Assembly: GCA_024196135.1 (NCBI GenBank)
Contig: JAMQCK010000313.1
Location: 1-28,904, forward strand
Reading direction: 5' to 3'
Origin: Pleurotus ostreatus/Saccharomyces cerevisiae fusant
Taxonomy: Eukaryota; Opisthokonta
DNA: 28,904 nucleotides
Shown: in pieces, positions 1 to 10,220 of the stretch
Position numbering within the stretch: position 1 is the stretch's first letter
Layout of the letters: every line of letters begins with the position of its first letter
Made by a program: the position numbers and the translations under genes
Notes under the pieces: model-generated
What the model was told of the DNA's origin: nothing
Seen by the model: only the letters and a program-made list of their open reading frames with translations
Databases searched by the model: none

Positions 1-376
1 TACGTCGGGTACACGTCGTCGGACCCCAACATCGTTTGGTGGTGGCGGGCACTGAAGTCCTTCGATCGCGACGAGCGGGCGAAGGTGCTCAGCTTCGCCA
101 CGGGCACGTCGCGAGTACCGCTCGGTGGCTTCACGGAGCTGCAGGGCGTGCAGGGGACGCAGAAGTTCTCCATTCATCGTGCATATGGGGATGAGGACAG
201 ACTGCCATCGGCGCATACTTGTAAGTCCCGGATCCGGTCAGTCATCGAGATTGCTTATTCATTCGTATGCAGGCTTCAACCAGATCGATCTACCACAATA
301 CTCGTCGTATGAGAAGCTCCGGCAACAACTACTACTGGCGATCAGCGAAGGTGCTACTGGGTTTGCTTTTGCATGA
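1..376 (+). CDS. TOM1: HECT-type E3 ubiquitin ligase, C-terminal end (TOM1/HUWE1 family), 5' truncated by window
   Basis: This is the last part of a HECT catalytic C-lobe, which receives ubiquitin from an E2 as a thioester and passes it to substrate lysines. The reading frame is open from base 1. The exons are 1-220 and 273-376, with a 52-bp intron. Visible family motifs are IVWWWRALKSF, ATGTSRVPLGGF, QKFSIHRA, LPSAHTCFNQIDLP and the C-terminal LLLAISEGATGFAFA. The Cys of AHTCFN is the known catalytic residue. Its codon is split by the phase-1 intron (T before, GC after). The wording of the motifs matches the TOM1/HUWE1 branch better than RSP5/NEDD4 enzymes. This assignment is from recognition, not a search. 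The N-terminal several thousand residues expected for TOM1 lie outside the window. Confidence 0.93.
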
Positions 377-658
377 AGGAACGAACGAACTTTACACGGC
401 AATGTTTGAGAATGACACTGTACAAGAGGCATCGCTACATATCTCACTGTATATACCTAATACGACTAGCACTTGTTTTTGACTCGCAAGGAGGCCTTGG
501 AAGGTCAGCGGTGTGATGAATGGCAGAATCCCTGAGCCTGAGTGCTACGAGCGCTGAAAGACTGATCTTCTCAAGATGAGTGCTACAAGTACAACATTAG
601 ATGACGGATTATATGTATCGCATGCGTACACGACAAGATGGTAGGGTGTTCAAACGTC

Positions 659-2476
659 TTAGAGTCTGGCCCGGGCATCATCGACGTCCTTGTCCAGCTC
701 GCCAATCTCGCGCGTCCAAGCCCACTGCCACTCCCATGCAACCATATCCCCGAGCTGCCCGAGCTTCTCCTTCTTCGCAGCTTCCGACTCCTCGCCGTGC
801 AGGATGTGGCTCGGCAGCTCAGCGGCATTATAAGGCGGGATAAGGAGGTGATAGTACATTCCAGCCCTTCTAGACCTGGATGCAACGTCTTGGGCTACGG
901 GACGCCGGATCCTGTCGTAGAGATGGATGGCGGCGTCCACGGACATCCGACTTTCCGCAGCATCGCCTAGCAGAGAGGCGAGCACATATGCGTCCTAGGG
1001 AGAGGGATGAGAGGAAAATCTGACGGGGGCTGGGAAGAGACGAACCTCGATCGCCTGGCCCGCGCCCGAACCCTGAAAAGGTTGCATAGCATGAGCCTGA
1101 TGGCGATTAGGATTAGTGACTCCTCGATCTACTGATTCGAACGAAAGCTTACCGCATCGCCCAGAAGAGCTACCTGCCCCGAACGAGAAACGAAGGACGG
1201 CAGCGGTCGTACAGTGTGGATGGCCCATTGCTTGAACTCATCGACGCTCTGGCGACGGAATCAGACATGGAACAAACGTGCTGAGAGGCAATCTCACCTC
1301 GAGGAGCTGCCGTACTTCGGGTTCCCAGTCCTGGAAGGCTTGGAAGAAGTCGCAACGCAAATTGCACACCCACGGTCCGTCGAACGCGGTGCCCTCTCGG
1401 TCATAATGAGCTCGAAAGAAGACCACGTTGATGAGTTGGCCGTGGCTGATAGGGTACGTGGTGATATGCTGAAGGCCCATGAGCTATTGCCGAAATGAAA
1501 TGGCGTGCGGACTCACATTACAAGCTCCCGTGTACTTGAGGCAACAAAAATGAGCACGGTACCATTGAGAGGCTAAGACTGCCACTTACCTGCATCGGTA
1601 GGTGTAACGCCCGATGATGTGGCGAGCGTGCAGCTAGCCTCGCTGCCGGGACGACCGTTCGGTAGCAGACTACTCCAGTCCAGGACGGCTCGATGCAGCT
1701 TCGCAGCTCATCTGCGACTTCCGGAGGGGCGTCTTGAGCTTCTCGAAGGAGTAGGCCGCGTCGCACGGCAGAACGAATACCATCCGCTCCGATCAATACG
1801 TCGCAAGCTGCTGTAGTTCCATCCGCGAAGAAGAGCTGTACTCCAGAAGACGTCTCCTTATACGATAGTAGACGCTTCGAGCAGTGAGGGGCGTGGGGAA
1901 GGTGTTTGATAAGGACACGCTGAAGGTCTGCTCTGTGCGCGAGCGCGATGCCACCTGGTGTGGCGTCAGCAAGGTGCCACAAATTAGAGGACGTCACTCA
2001 CCCTTAGTGAGCAAAGTGTAAAAATCAAGACCGGCTGGCTGGTCGCTCTTACGGTAGTGAAAGGCCGTTACTTTCCAACATGAGCACTCGTGGCGTTCAT
2101 AAAATGAAAGTGGCGCTCACCTGGGTCATTGGACGGCTCGTAATCCGTGATACTCTTCATGTCCTCTTCGAGCCCCAATTGCGCCAAAATTTGCCACGGT
2201 CGCCGCCAGATTCCTGGCTCTCCGTTAGCCCGACATGCCTCGTCGACGCGGGCGTGTGAAGCTCACCGATGCCAGCACCGATCTCTGAGAAGGAGGTCGC
2301 AGCTTCGTATACATCAGCAGTAATTGCCGCATGTTTCGACAGAGCTAACGCGAGGACGAGGCCGCCTATACCACCGCCGCTGTAGGGAGGTCAGAGGGAA
2401 GTAAGGCCTACGAGCCAAGGACGTACCAAATGGCGACTCGGACGGGCGTCTTCGGGATCGTAGCACGTGTGGGCAT
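659..2476 (-). CDS. FAD-dependent monooxygenase, salicylate hydroxylase-like
   Basis: This is a class A flavoprotein monooxygenase of 458 residues that uses FAD and NAD(P)H to hydroxylate an aromatic or similar substrate. Ten exons fit in frame: 2476-2427, 2379-2267, 2213-2121, 2070-2002, 1954-1590, 1534-1517, 1483-1298, 1248-1153, 1096-1046 and 994-659. Residues 12-24 hold the Rossmann dinucleotide motif (RVAICGGGIGGL). The DG motif GADGIRSAVRR is near 164-172. The GD motif LLGDAAHAMQPFQGSGAGQAIEDA is near 326, where the Asp contacts FAD ribityl. No signal peptide is seen, so the enzyme is probably cytosolic. The 18-nt exon 6 (YTGACN) is the least certain part, because it is supported only by splice signals and phase. 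The substrate cannot be read from sequence. Many paralogues of this family exist in wood-decay fungi. Confidence 0.9.
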
Positions 2477-3448
2477 GCTGGATGAGGGGAGGTGGATGGG
2501 TAATGGAGAGTCGCCGTGAGTGTACTGTAGGTTGACCCATGTCGCCGACACTTAAGTAGGTCGCGGAGGTCCGAACATCCGCGCAAATCCGTCCGCGCGA
2601 GCTTCGTATCGTGACGGCCCAGTCGCTTGTACAACGCTGGATCTGATAAAGGATGCGGTCATATCGAACATCTTGGGTGAGTGCGCGAGGGGAGCGGGGC
2701 TGTCGGGAAACTAAGGAGGAACGGCTGACTCCATATATGGCGCGACGCGACGTGAGGGGATATATGCACCCAGGCTGCGCAGGTAAACACAGCCGCTTCA
2801 GGAGATCCTCAATCACCCGGTAGGCAGCTATATGTAAAAGTCTCGCCTTACCGAAGCATGAGACTATTCCCCTTTATTATCTGCGGTTCAGAGCATTGGC
2901 GACAGCCTTTGTTGGCAGGCCAGATCGAAAACATCGTCCGGATCGCAGACTTCCCTCAAGGCGATCTTCGGCCTCATGCAAGGTTGCACGACGAGGTCGC
3001 AAACCGATTTCGCTGGATCTAGCCGTAGAAAATTAGCTGAGTCTGTCGTTCGCCAAGCCCTCTTACCATTCATATGCACAGTGTATAAGACGCCGACGCT
3101 TCGGCATCGTTCATCGGAGAGACATTATACAGCGACAGAGGCCCCCATGACTGCAACGAGGCCGATTATGTCGAACGACTAAACTTGGGTCACTTAGCTT
3201 GAGAAGACCTGGCAAACCCACTCAATACGAACTGAACGGCGCGGGTAGACCAACGTTGGCGTCTCGACCGACATATATCTCGTGGTATTGCCAGAATTGA
3301 GCCGACGAGTAGGAGCCTCGGATGACAGAGCAAACAACAATCTATAGATTGCAACATGACAAGAATGCTAGATCACGTACTACATTGTATGCGAGTGTCC
3401 AAGAAAGCAAGAAATGCGGGGCGCGATGTGTCCAGTAGGTGTGGCAAA
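2477..3448. other. Intergenic region without a supportable gene
   Basis: This stretch lies between the start of the monooxygenase and the stop of the AT-hook gene, both on the minus strand. It should contain the monooxygenase promoter and the AT-hook gene's 3' UTR. Short frames on both strands lack family motifs and consistent splice sites. A minus frame at 2888-3079 has a slightly coding-like composition but nothing recognisable. Confidence 0.6.
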
Positions 3449-6400
3449 TCAAGTCGGAACTCCCTTCTCCGTCGCTTTGCGTCCGGCTTGCCGCTCCTTC
3501 GGTATATGCGACGGCGTCTGCCTCGCCTGGCCATCATCTTCGTCATCACTCCCGTCGCTGCTGTCGCTATCCTGCGCCAGCGAGCCGTACATAGACCTTT
3601 CCTGGGTGGCAGGTGTTTCCACCTTCCTTGGAAAGTCGGTTCGCTTCGGCGCCGGTGCGAATGGACTGGCGCTTGCGATAGCGGACAAGGTCCTCCACGG
3701 CTGACTTTGGCTCGGAGCGCGCGACGGGACCTGCACGGATTCCCTGACGGCCCGCTCCGAGTCATCCTCGTCAGATTCGTCCACTGCGCCTACCTCGGAC
3801 GAAGGTTTCGCCTCCTCTTCGCCCCCGGGGGGATCGTCGCCGACCTGCGAGTTCTGCCCGTCCTGGCCGGGAGCCGTCGCTGGGAGTTGCGGGGGATCGT
3901 ACTGCGAAAATGGGTAATTCGTCTGGCTGTCTGAAGGATAGAAAAGCGGAGGACGTGCCTGTCCACTCTTCCGACGCAGTTGAGGCGACAATGTTGACGT
4001 GCCGGGGCTTGAGTGCAGCTGGTCGTTGTTATCGGCCATGGAATCCTCAGGGAGGGTCGAGGGCGAAGGGGGTACGTTAGGCAGGGTGGTCCATTGTGTC
4101 AAAGACGGTTGCGTGTCATCGACAGGTTGTGATGAGAACGTAAGGCCAGAAGTACGCACGGGAGGCACGCCGCTGGGTGTCGGCAGGCTGGCTGGGGGCG
4201 GCACCTCGCTAGCGTCGGCCGTGTGGCCATTTAGCCCTGCCTCGCGCCGTGCGGATAGGCGTGACGACTGCCGCGTATCCCGCTCTGGCTGCGACCACGG
4301 CGGCAGTAATAGTCCCTTCATTGCGGGAACGCCACGCGCGTCGGGCGCGCCGCTTGTCGCCAGGATGGCCTCGGCAACGGGCGAGGGCATGAGACCGCGC
4401 GAACGTCCGTTCCGGCCCCTCATCCTGTCCGCCACTCGCGCGCGCGGTGTCGACTGAAAGGGCGAGTGCAAATCAGGGAGAATGGACTCTATCGGACTGG
4501 GCGGGGCCGATTGGGTCGGAGGCGGCGCCTCAATCGGATCCTCGTCCATGGCGCCCGCGTGCGTATCGTGAGGGCTCCGGACCGCGTCGTCCGTATGAGG
4601 ATCGAGCAGCTGGCCTGCGTCCGACATGGGGTCAGAGGGATATCCCAGCGTCAATGCATCGAGGTCCGTCTCATGACCATCATCTGCCGGAGGTGCAGCA
4701 TCTGCGGCGCCATCGACATCGGATGGATGTTCATCGTCGAAGGCCTTGTTGTACGCAATATCCGCGGCGCGGTCGAGCTCTGGCGACGAGGCAGCCCCAT
4801 CGATGGATGCAAATGAGTGATGTTGGCCCGAAGCCCGTCGCTGAACTTGCGGTGGCCGATATACGTTTTGCGGCGCGGCTTCGGGATGCGCCTCATCAAC
4901 GATGGGGTCGTCGTCGGCATCTGCCGAAGGTCGGTCGAAATTTGCAGGCGCATCGTGCTCGTCGTCGTCCTCGATTTCGTCGATGGCAATGGCACTAGCA
5001 CGATCCTCGTCAGAGGAGGACTCCTCTTCGCGACGCCTGAGACCCTTCCCCGGATATTTCCGCCGTCTCCGCCGGTCCCACCGCTCGTCCTCCTCGTCTT
5101 CAGGATCGAGTTCCATGCGCTCAGGTTCTTCTTCCTCGTCATCAGAAGGTATGTCGGCAATGGTGAAGGTCCTTTCTGGTCCCTGTATCATGGCCTCCCA
5201 GTCGGTGGGCTCGACGCTCTCGTCAAGAAGCGGAAAATCCATCGCATCACTGCTCGTTCGGGGAGGAGTCGATGCGGCGACCATAGATGCGGCAACGGAG
5301 GAGCTGGGTATATCAGCATCATTGCCCTGCTGTACCGCAGCCGGAGCCTTCTTCTTGGACTTGCGCTTCTTCGGTGCGACGGCCACATCGCGCTCCTCCT
5401 GTTGGCCGGCCACGTCCTCCCCTTCCGTCCCGGCGACATCCTCCGTCTGGTTGGGAGTCACCTCCTTCTCTACCTCTTTCCTCTCCTCCCCCGCCTTCTC
5501 CCCCGCCCCTTCCACCACCTCCTCCACCACCTTCCTCCTCTGCTTCTTCTTCCTCTCCTTCTCCTTCCCCCAGATCTGCCCCGCCGTCGTCCTCAGCGCC
5601 GTATGTTGCTCTAACATCGAGAGAAACCGCGCCCGCGCAGCCATCCGACCCTCGTCGATCTCCGCCTCGGAGAGCTCGCCGGTTCGGTCGTGCTCGCCCG
5701 TCCTGTCTGTGCGATGTACGATGAGCGGTATTCGTGGCGACACTAAACGTGGACCCACAGCCGGACTCATCCGCCGCGTCCGCGCCCGCGGTCGCCTCCT
5801 GCTTTTTCTTGCGCTTCTTGCGAGCCTTTTTGACGGAGATGGCTATGGAGAGCACAGCATCAGCACCTGTCGTTCAGAAATATTGATACTTTCTCACTCT
5901 CGCCTCCCTCCTGCTCATCATCGCCGTTTGCGGGTGCGGGCACTTCCTCAGGGACGTCTACGAATCATTGTCAACCATCATAGTATTGTTTCCCGAATAG
6001 TATGATAGTGAACTAAGGAAACTACCTACCGACTGCCTCCTGCGCGACCTTTTTCTTCTTTTTGCGCTCTGAAAGACATAGAATTAGTCGACTAATCAAG
6101 TACTGGGCTCACGATGAAGCTCACCCTTGGGTACGGTCTCCACCTCCGGGGATGCGTCCTCGTTGTCAGCATCTTCACCACTCGGCGCGACGACCTTCTT
6201 CTTGCGGCCCCGCTTTGAGGTCGAGGGCGTCTCGGTATCCGCAGAGGGCTCGGCGGTGACGTGAGCGGAGGCAGACGCAACGTGAGCACCGTCGTCTTGG
6301 GCAGTGTCTGGCGACGAGGGAAAGGCGTGAGCGACAGGTCATCATGCAGGGCAAAGTGAAAGGCCCACCATCCTGAGCCAACGCCGCCTTCAACTTCGAC

Positions 6401-7913
6401 GCCTTCGCGTCCTCCGGCGCCCGGCTGCGTGACCTTGAACGCGTCCGCTTCTTCTTCGATGCCTCTTCCTGGGCGGCGTTGGCGTCGCCGACGTCTGGGA
6501 GGAAAACGGATAGTCAGCAAACATGCCCTCGCAAATCACAATCTTGCGCAATGGTCAGAGCCTGCGTCGCCTTCTGCACGTTAGCAGGCGTGAGAGAACC
6601 AGATACCCACTTTCAATCGCCCGAGCCAGCTCCCTTGCAAACTCACCATTGTCAGGGTCAGCCGGCCGTCTGCTCGCACTGCGGCCTCGGGAGGTCGAGG
6701 GCTGCTCGATGACGACCTCGGCGAGCTGGTGTTGTGGGGCAGCCTTGGGCACTGATGCCTGGGCAGCAGCGGCGGCCTGTTGCTGAGCAACTTCCTCGGG
6801 AAGAGGATGCTTCCTAGGCCTGCCGGGCTTGCGCTTGACGGGAACGGGAGGGGCGGCGTCGCCGTTGACGGCCGGCTGTGATACTTGTGCTACCAAAGAG
6901 GTCGCGGGTTGCGCGGCGACTTGTGAAGCAGAAGAGGCAGGTTGGGCGCTCGCAGACATGGAGTCTTTGCGCGGGCGACCGCGCTTCTTCTTCTCAGGGA
7001 GGGGAGCAGGTGCCCCGCTGTCAGGTGCGGTGTCCATGGCGTCGGGAGCAGAGGCCCCAGGCGCAGGCTCAGCAGCAGACGCGGGAGCACCTGCAGACGC
7101 GGAAGTACCAGCTAGTGTTTGCACACCCTCGAGGGGTTTGACCTTGGGTGGCCGACCGCGCTTCTTTTTTACGACGACGGGCGCGGGTTCAGCCTCTTCA
7201 TCTTCCTGAGCAGGTTCCTCTGGCTGGTGAGGCTCTGGAGCGTCTTCGGGGGCCTCATCTCTGCGCTTCTTAACGGGACGGTGGCGCCGGGGGATGGATG
7301 CGCTCTCGCCATCGCTGGCGGGTTCGATCGCGGAGGCTTTGCGTTTTCCACCAGTAGGTGGAAGCTCGTCCTCCGGAGAAGAGAAGCGGACAGAGCGCGA
7401 GGAACTGGCGACGGCGTTGGATATACTATCGGTGGGCTATACAAGAAGTAAGAACCAAGTTCGAGGGGACATCAGCTTCGCCACTCACCCGGATGCTAAC
7501 GTGCGACGCGGGTACCCCATTCGCCCGGATAACAGTGACTTTCACCGTGGCACCAGAGGTCTTGTGCGCGGCCGTATGGAACGCGTCAAAGTCGTCCTCT
7601 TTTAGCGCGTCAATTTAGGCGCCCACATTCGAACAATGAACTCCAGCACGAACCGTCCTCGAGATCAATGGTCATGCCACCCCTAAGCTGCGCGAGCTGC
7701 ACCTGCACGCCATCCTCGACCTTGAGTTTCTGACGTATCGCCTCCTTCGTCTCCTCCAGCGAGTCCTCTGCGTGATCGAGGTCAGCCACAGACGCGCTAG
7801 TGGGAATTCGGACGCGTCCCACCCTTCAACAAGCGCTCAAAGGTGCGGAGCCCGACGCGATAGGTGACAATCGGGCAGTCCGCATCGCGCCTTCGTTTCT
7901 TCTGGCGTTCCAT
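3449..7913 (-). CDS. Large AT-hook, acidic/low-complexity nuclear protein (1284 aa), function unknown
   Basis: Ten exons fit: 7913-7823, 7767-7654, 7598-7489, 7436-6647, 6494-6369, 6307-6125, 6068-6030, 5957-5898, 5842-5759 and 5706-3449. Residues 1-105 look folded, with a basic start (MERQKKRRRDAD) and then a compact domain. Three AT-hooks follow: KKRGRPPK near 196, KKRGRPRK near 255 and RKPGRPRK near 307. A fourth basic patch is SKRGRKKK. These bind the minor groove of AT-rich DNA. The rest is disordered: Lys/Glu-rich and Pro-rich tracts, Asp/Glu runs and an acidic C-terminus (DSDSSDGSDDEDD). It is probably nuclear or chromatin-associated. The 152-bp intron 6646-6495 is longer than the others. 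An alternative donor at 6610 would extend exon 4, but it does not keep the downstream frame. The family is not recognised. It starts head-to-head with the small complex I-like gene. Confidence 0.85.
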
Positions 7914-8058
7914 GTCGCGTCGTGCGCGCTGTTCGACGGGGAGGGAGGCGAGCTGCAGCCGAATGAGAATCGCCCGCGTGAAATTTCCGGGACGCCGTCC
8001 CGGACGCTGGGTAAATACGCGTCAACAGCCGCCCTCGTTATCCCGAACGTTCACCCCC
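7914..8058. promoter_or_regulatory. Shared head-to-head promoter region (145 bp)
   Basis: The start codons of the AT-hook gene (minus) and the complex I-like gene (plus) are only 145 bp apart, so both 5' UTRs and core promoters must fit here or overlap the neighbouring exon. No TATA box is evident. The region is GC-rich. Co-regulation is inferred from spacing only. Confidence 0.5.
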
Positions 8059-8397
8059 ATGGCCCACGGAGCGCATCGTCAGTGTCTTTGAACATGGTGC
8101 AGAGCATACCACTGACGGCGAGACAGCCCCGGGCTTCCACCCCCACCTTCCTGGTGCCGGCCATAGATGGCTGGGCAAGCTCATCGGCGGTTCAATGTGG
8201 TTCTTCATGTTCTATCGCATCCGGTGCGTGCTACGCCAAGAGTCTTCGAGCCAGTACTGACTTCACATCAGTGAGGATGGCGGAAAGGTCTTCTTGGTGA
8301 GTCCCATGTTCGGGCGTCGCATTCGCTTGGCTAAATTCGCAAATAGGGCCAACATCCCTTCCATCACGGGCATGACGAGCACGGCTCACATCATTAG
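8059..8397 (+). CDS. Small single-span mitochondrial protein, complex I NDUFB2 (AGGG)-like
   Basis: A 63-residue product results from exons 8059-8077, 8127-8223, 8272-8296 and 8347-8397. Each intron has good GT/AG ends, and a CTGAC or CTAA branch point precedes the 3' ends of introns 1 and 3. The protein has a short N-terminus (MAHGAH), then FHPHLPGAGHRWLGK, then one membrane span (LIGGSMWFFMFYRI). It continues REDGGKVFLGQHPFHH and ends in a His-rich tail. The order His-rich/Arg-Trp, transmembrane helix, RxDG..LG..HP, His-rich tail is that of NDUFB2/AGGG accessory subunits of NADH:ubiquinone oxidoreductase in the mitochondrial inner membrane. The start ATG is in good context (CCCCCATGG). The first exon codes only six complete codons. 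The family call rests on pattern recognition, so another small respiratory subunit remains possible. Confidence 0.68.
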
Positions 8398-8756
8398 AGC
8401 GTACCGCGAACACAATATATTGATTGCATGGATTGCATGGTCGCATTCTCGTCCTCCTATACCGCTCGAACATGCCCTCTTTTCGTGGTACGTCCCGCGA
8501 ACACCGCGACCACCAACGACAACCTACTTCAAAGTTTGCGGAGTCATGCGACCTCCTCTGCCTTTTCTAACGTGAATCTCGCAACCACCATCCCTCGAAT
8601 GTGCTCACGCTACCCATCACTGGTCGCAAGCGTGGTTCAAGCATCCCGGAAACACGCACGAACCTTGATCACATGTAAATCCTCGTCTGGAACAGGACAA
8701 TACACCCCTCTTTCCAGGCACTCCCAAGTAACGGAGGGACATCAGTGGTCCATGCT
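8398..8756. other. Intergenic region between convergent genes
   Basis: This is the 3' flank of two convergent genes. A 145-codon plus-strand frame runs through it (8428-8865). It has no recognisable motif and overlaps the opposite-strand exon, so it was not called. Nothing else is seen. Confidence 0.55.
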
Positions 8757-9804
8757 CTACATCGCGTTGAGGATGCTACCCGCTTTAGCCACTCGCAGAA
8801 GCTCGGATGATATCAAGTCTTCCATGAGCGTGGACGTCTGCTCCAGCTTCAGTCGGAAATCTTAGCATCCCCGCCTAGCTGTGTTGAACTCTAGTCCTTC
8901 AGCTTGAAGGGATGGAAGTCCTTCAACTTCAAGGGATGGAGGGCCTTCGAACCCTCCTAAATCACATCCGTACCCAGCGTACATGCATCGTCCTTGGGCC
9001 ACCTTCCGCTGCTCGGCGGTCCGCACCTCTTGGTCGATGCGCGCTATTAGAGGCTCGCCGAAAGAAAGGCGCCAAGGTCCAAGGTCGCCGACGTACACGC
9101 TGCTGACTATACGATTGCGCGTACACATCCGCAATCAGTATAGCTGTCTGCTCCAATGCAAGTTTGTAGTGCCAGCTCATCTTCGTAGCAGCGAAAACTG
9201 GCGCAATGACCTCTGCCCTCACATCGTCCGGCAGCCGTCGGAGCTGGAGAATCAACCGCGGGCGAAAGTGTCCTGTCATTTCCTCCCACACCTCCCTCCA
9301 TTAGTGGGCCGTGCGACGATTCTCTTCTACAAGCTCGTCGATTTGTGCCACGAGAGGCACGCCTTGGAGTAGAGCTTCCGCCCTGTGGAAGGCTACCGGG
9401 AGTTTACGCCCTTGAACGAGGGGCACGATCCCTGCATACACGAGGCTGTTCAACCCTTGTGGATACACCAGATGTGTGTGCATCGACGCCTGTAATGTCT
9501 GCAGAGCCGACGTCAACGACGAGATGTCGGCGAGCTCGTCAAGCGGTCCACAGAATGAAAGGAAGTGGTCTTCGCCCAGTGCCTGGTGGGCGGAGAGCTT
9601 GAGCACGCCGTGAAGCCTTGCCACAAGGTGGGCGCACATGTCTGCCGTTCTCCAAGCCCTGCTGATGTGCGCCTTCACCTCCTGCGAGGCGGTCTCGACG
9701 TCGCGCTGGAAGTCTGCTGATTTGAGTTTGGTCAGAGCCAGCAACCCCTTCAGTTGACGGAGCTTGTTGTGTATCGCGCGTGAGCGGCACTGCAGGTCGA
9801 CCAT
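8757..9804 (-). CDS. Unrecognised helical protein, multi-exon, boundaries partly unresolved
   Basis: The first exon, from the ATG at 9804 to about 9318, is open for about 160 codons and reads as helical, with many Leu/Ala/His (start MVDLQCRSRAIHNKLRQLKG). The downstream TAA at 9303-9301 lies in a probable short intron whose CTAAT resembles a branch point. A second exon from about 9268 contains LQLRRLPDDVRAEVI and SWHYKLALEQTAILIADVY. A likely 55-bp intron (about 9094-9040) joins it to RIDQEVRTAEQRK. A last exon near 8860-8757 holds FRLKLEQTSTLMEDLISSELL and a TAG. The two KLxLEQTxxL segments resemble each other. In-frame codons also continue upstream of 9804 to a TAG, so the true start may differ. 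No family is recognised. A decayed gene cannot be excluded. Confidence 0.45.
8892..8939. repeat. Direct tandem repeat, two 24-bp units
   Basis: The units 8892-8915 and 8916-8939 match at 22 of 24 positions (shared start AGTCCTTCA, shared end AAGGGATGGA). A decayed partial third unit follows to about 8955. It lies in the 3' part of the unrecognised minus-strand gene, in an exon or intron that could not be settled. Confidence 0.8.
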
Positions 9805-10220
9805 GGGCTGTACAAGAGGGAGCAGGACCTGTTCGACAAGGCAGCTCGTGCTCCATGACTACCTCGGGATGGTCATACGTTGATGTCCGGCTTTGCCATG
9901 GCGCTCAAGGACGGGTGGGACGGAGAGGCGGGACAAGGGGAGACAAGCGTGCCGCGGAGGCGTCCGCAGGTCAAGTTTGGAAAGCAACCTTAGTGGGCCG
10001 GCTTCATATAGGCGAAGAAAATCTGAATCAGGGATACACCTCGATCAACTAACCTGAGTCGCGTTGTGTCAAGTCTACCTCCTGTGTCCCAACGTTGTCC
10101 GAGGACACAATGGTGCCGCTGGAAAGCAAATCGATTGATAGTGCGAGGAGCAGCAGATGATCAAACAAGAGAAAGTCCGTACTACTTCGACTTCGCCTCA
10201 TACGAGACGCCCGACCCGTC
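9805..10220. other. Intergenic region, probable promoter of the unrecognised gene
   Basis: It lies between the stop of the transcription factor gene and the start of the unrecognised gene, both on the minus strand. Read on the minus strand, a pyrimidine-rich tract (about 9905-9950) precedes an ATG GCA in good context at 9900. That ATG opens only a 9-codon frame, which could be a short upstream ORF. Nothing else is seen. Confidence 0.5.

Noticed and set aside
2391..2816. Minus-strand frame of 141 codons overlapping the monooxygenase start
   Set aside because: It is in a different frame from the validated exons 1 and 2 and has no motif.
4902..6005. Long plus-strand frame of 367 codons, Ser-rich
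   Set aside because: It is the antisense shadow of the Asp/Glu/Lys-rich low-complexity part of the AT-hook gene. It has no splice logic or motif.
8428..8865. Plus-strand frame of 145 codons
   Set aside because: It lies in the gap between convergent genes, overlaps the opposite-strand exon with LKLEQTSTLMEDL, and has no recognisable domain.
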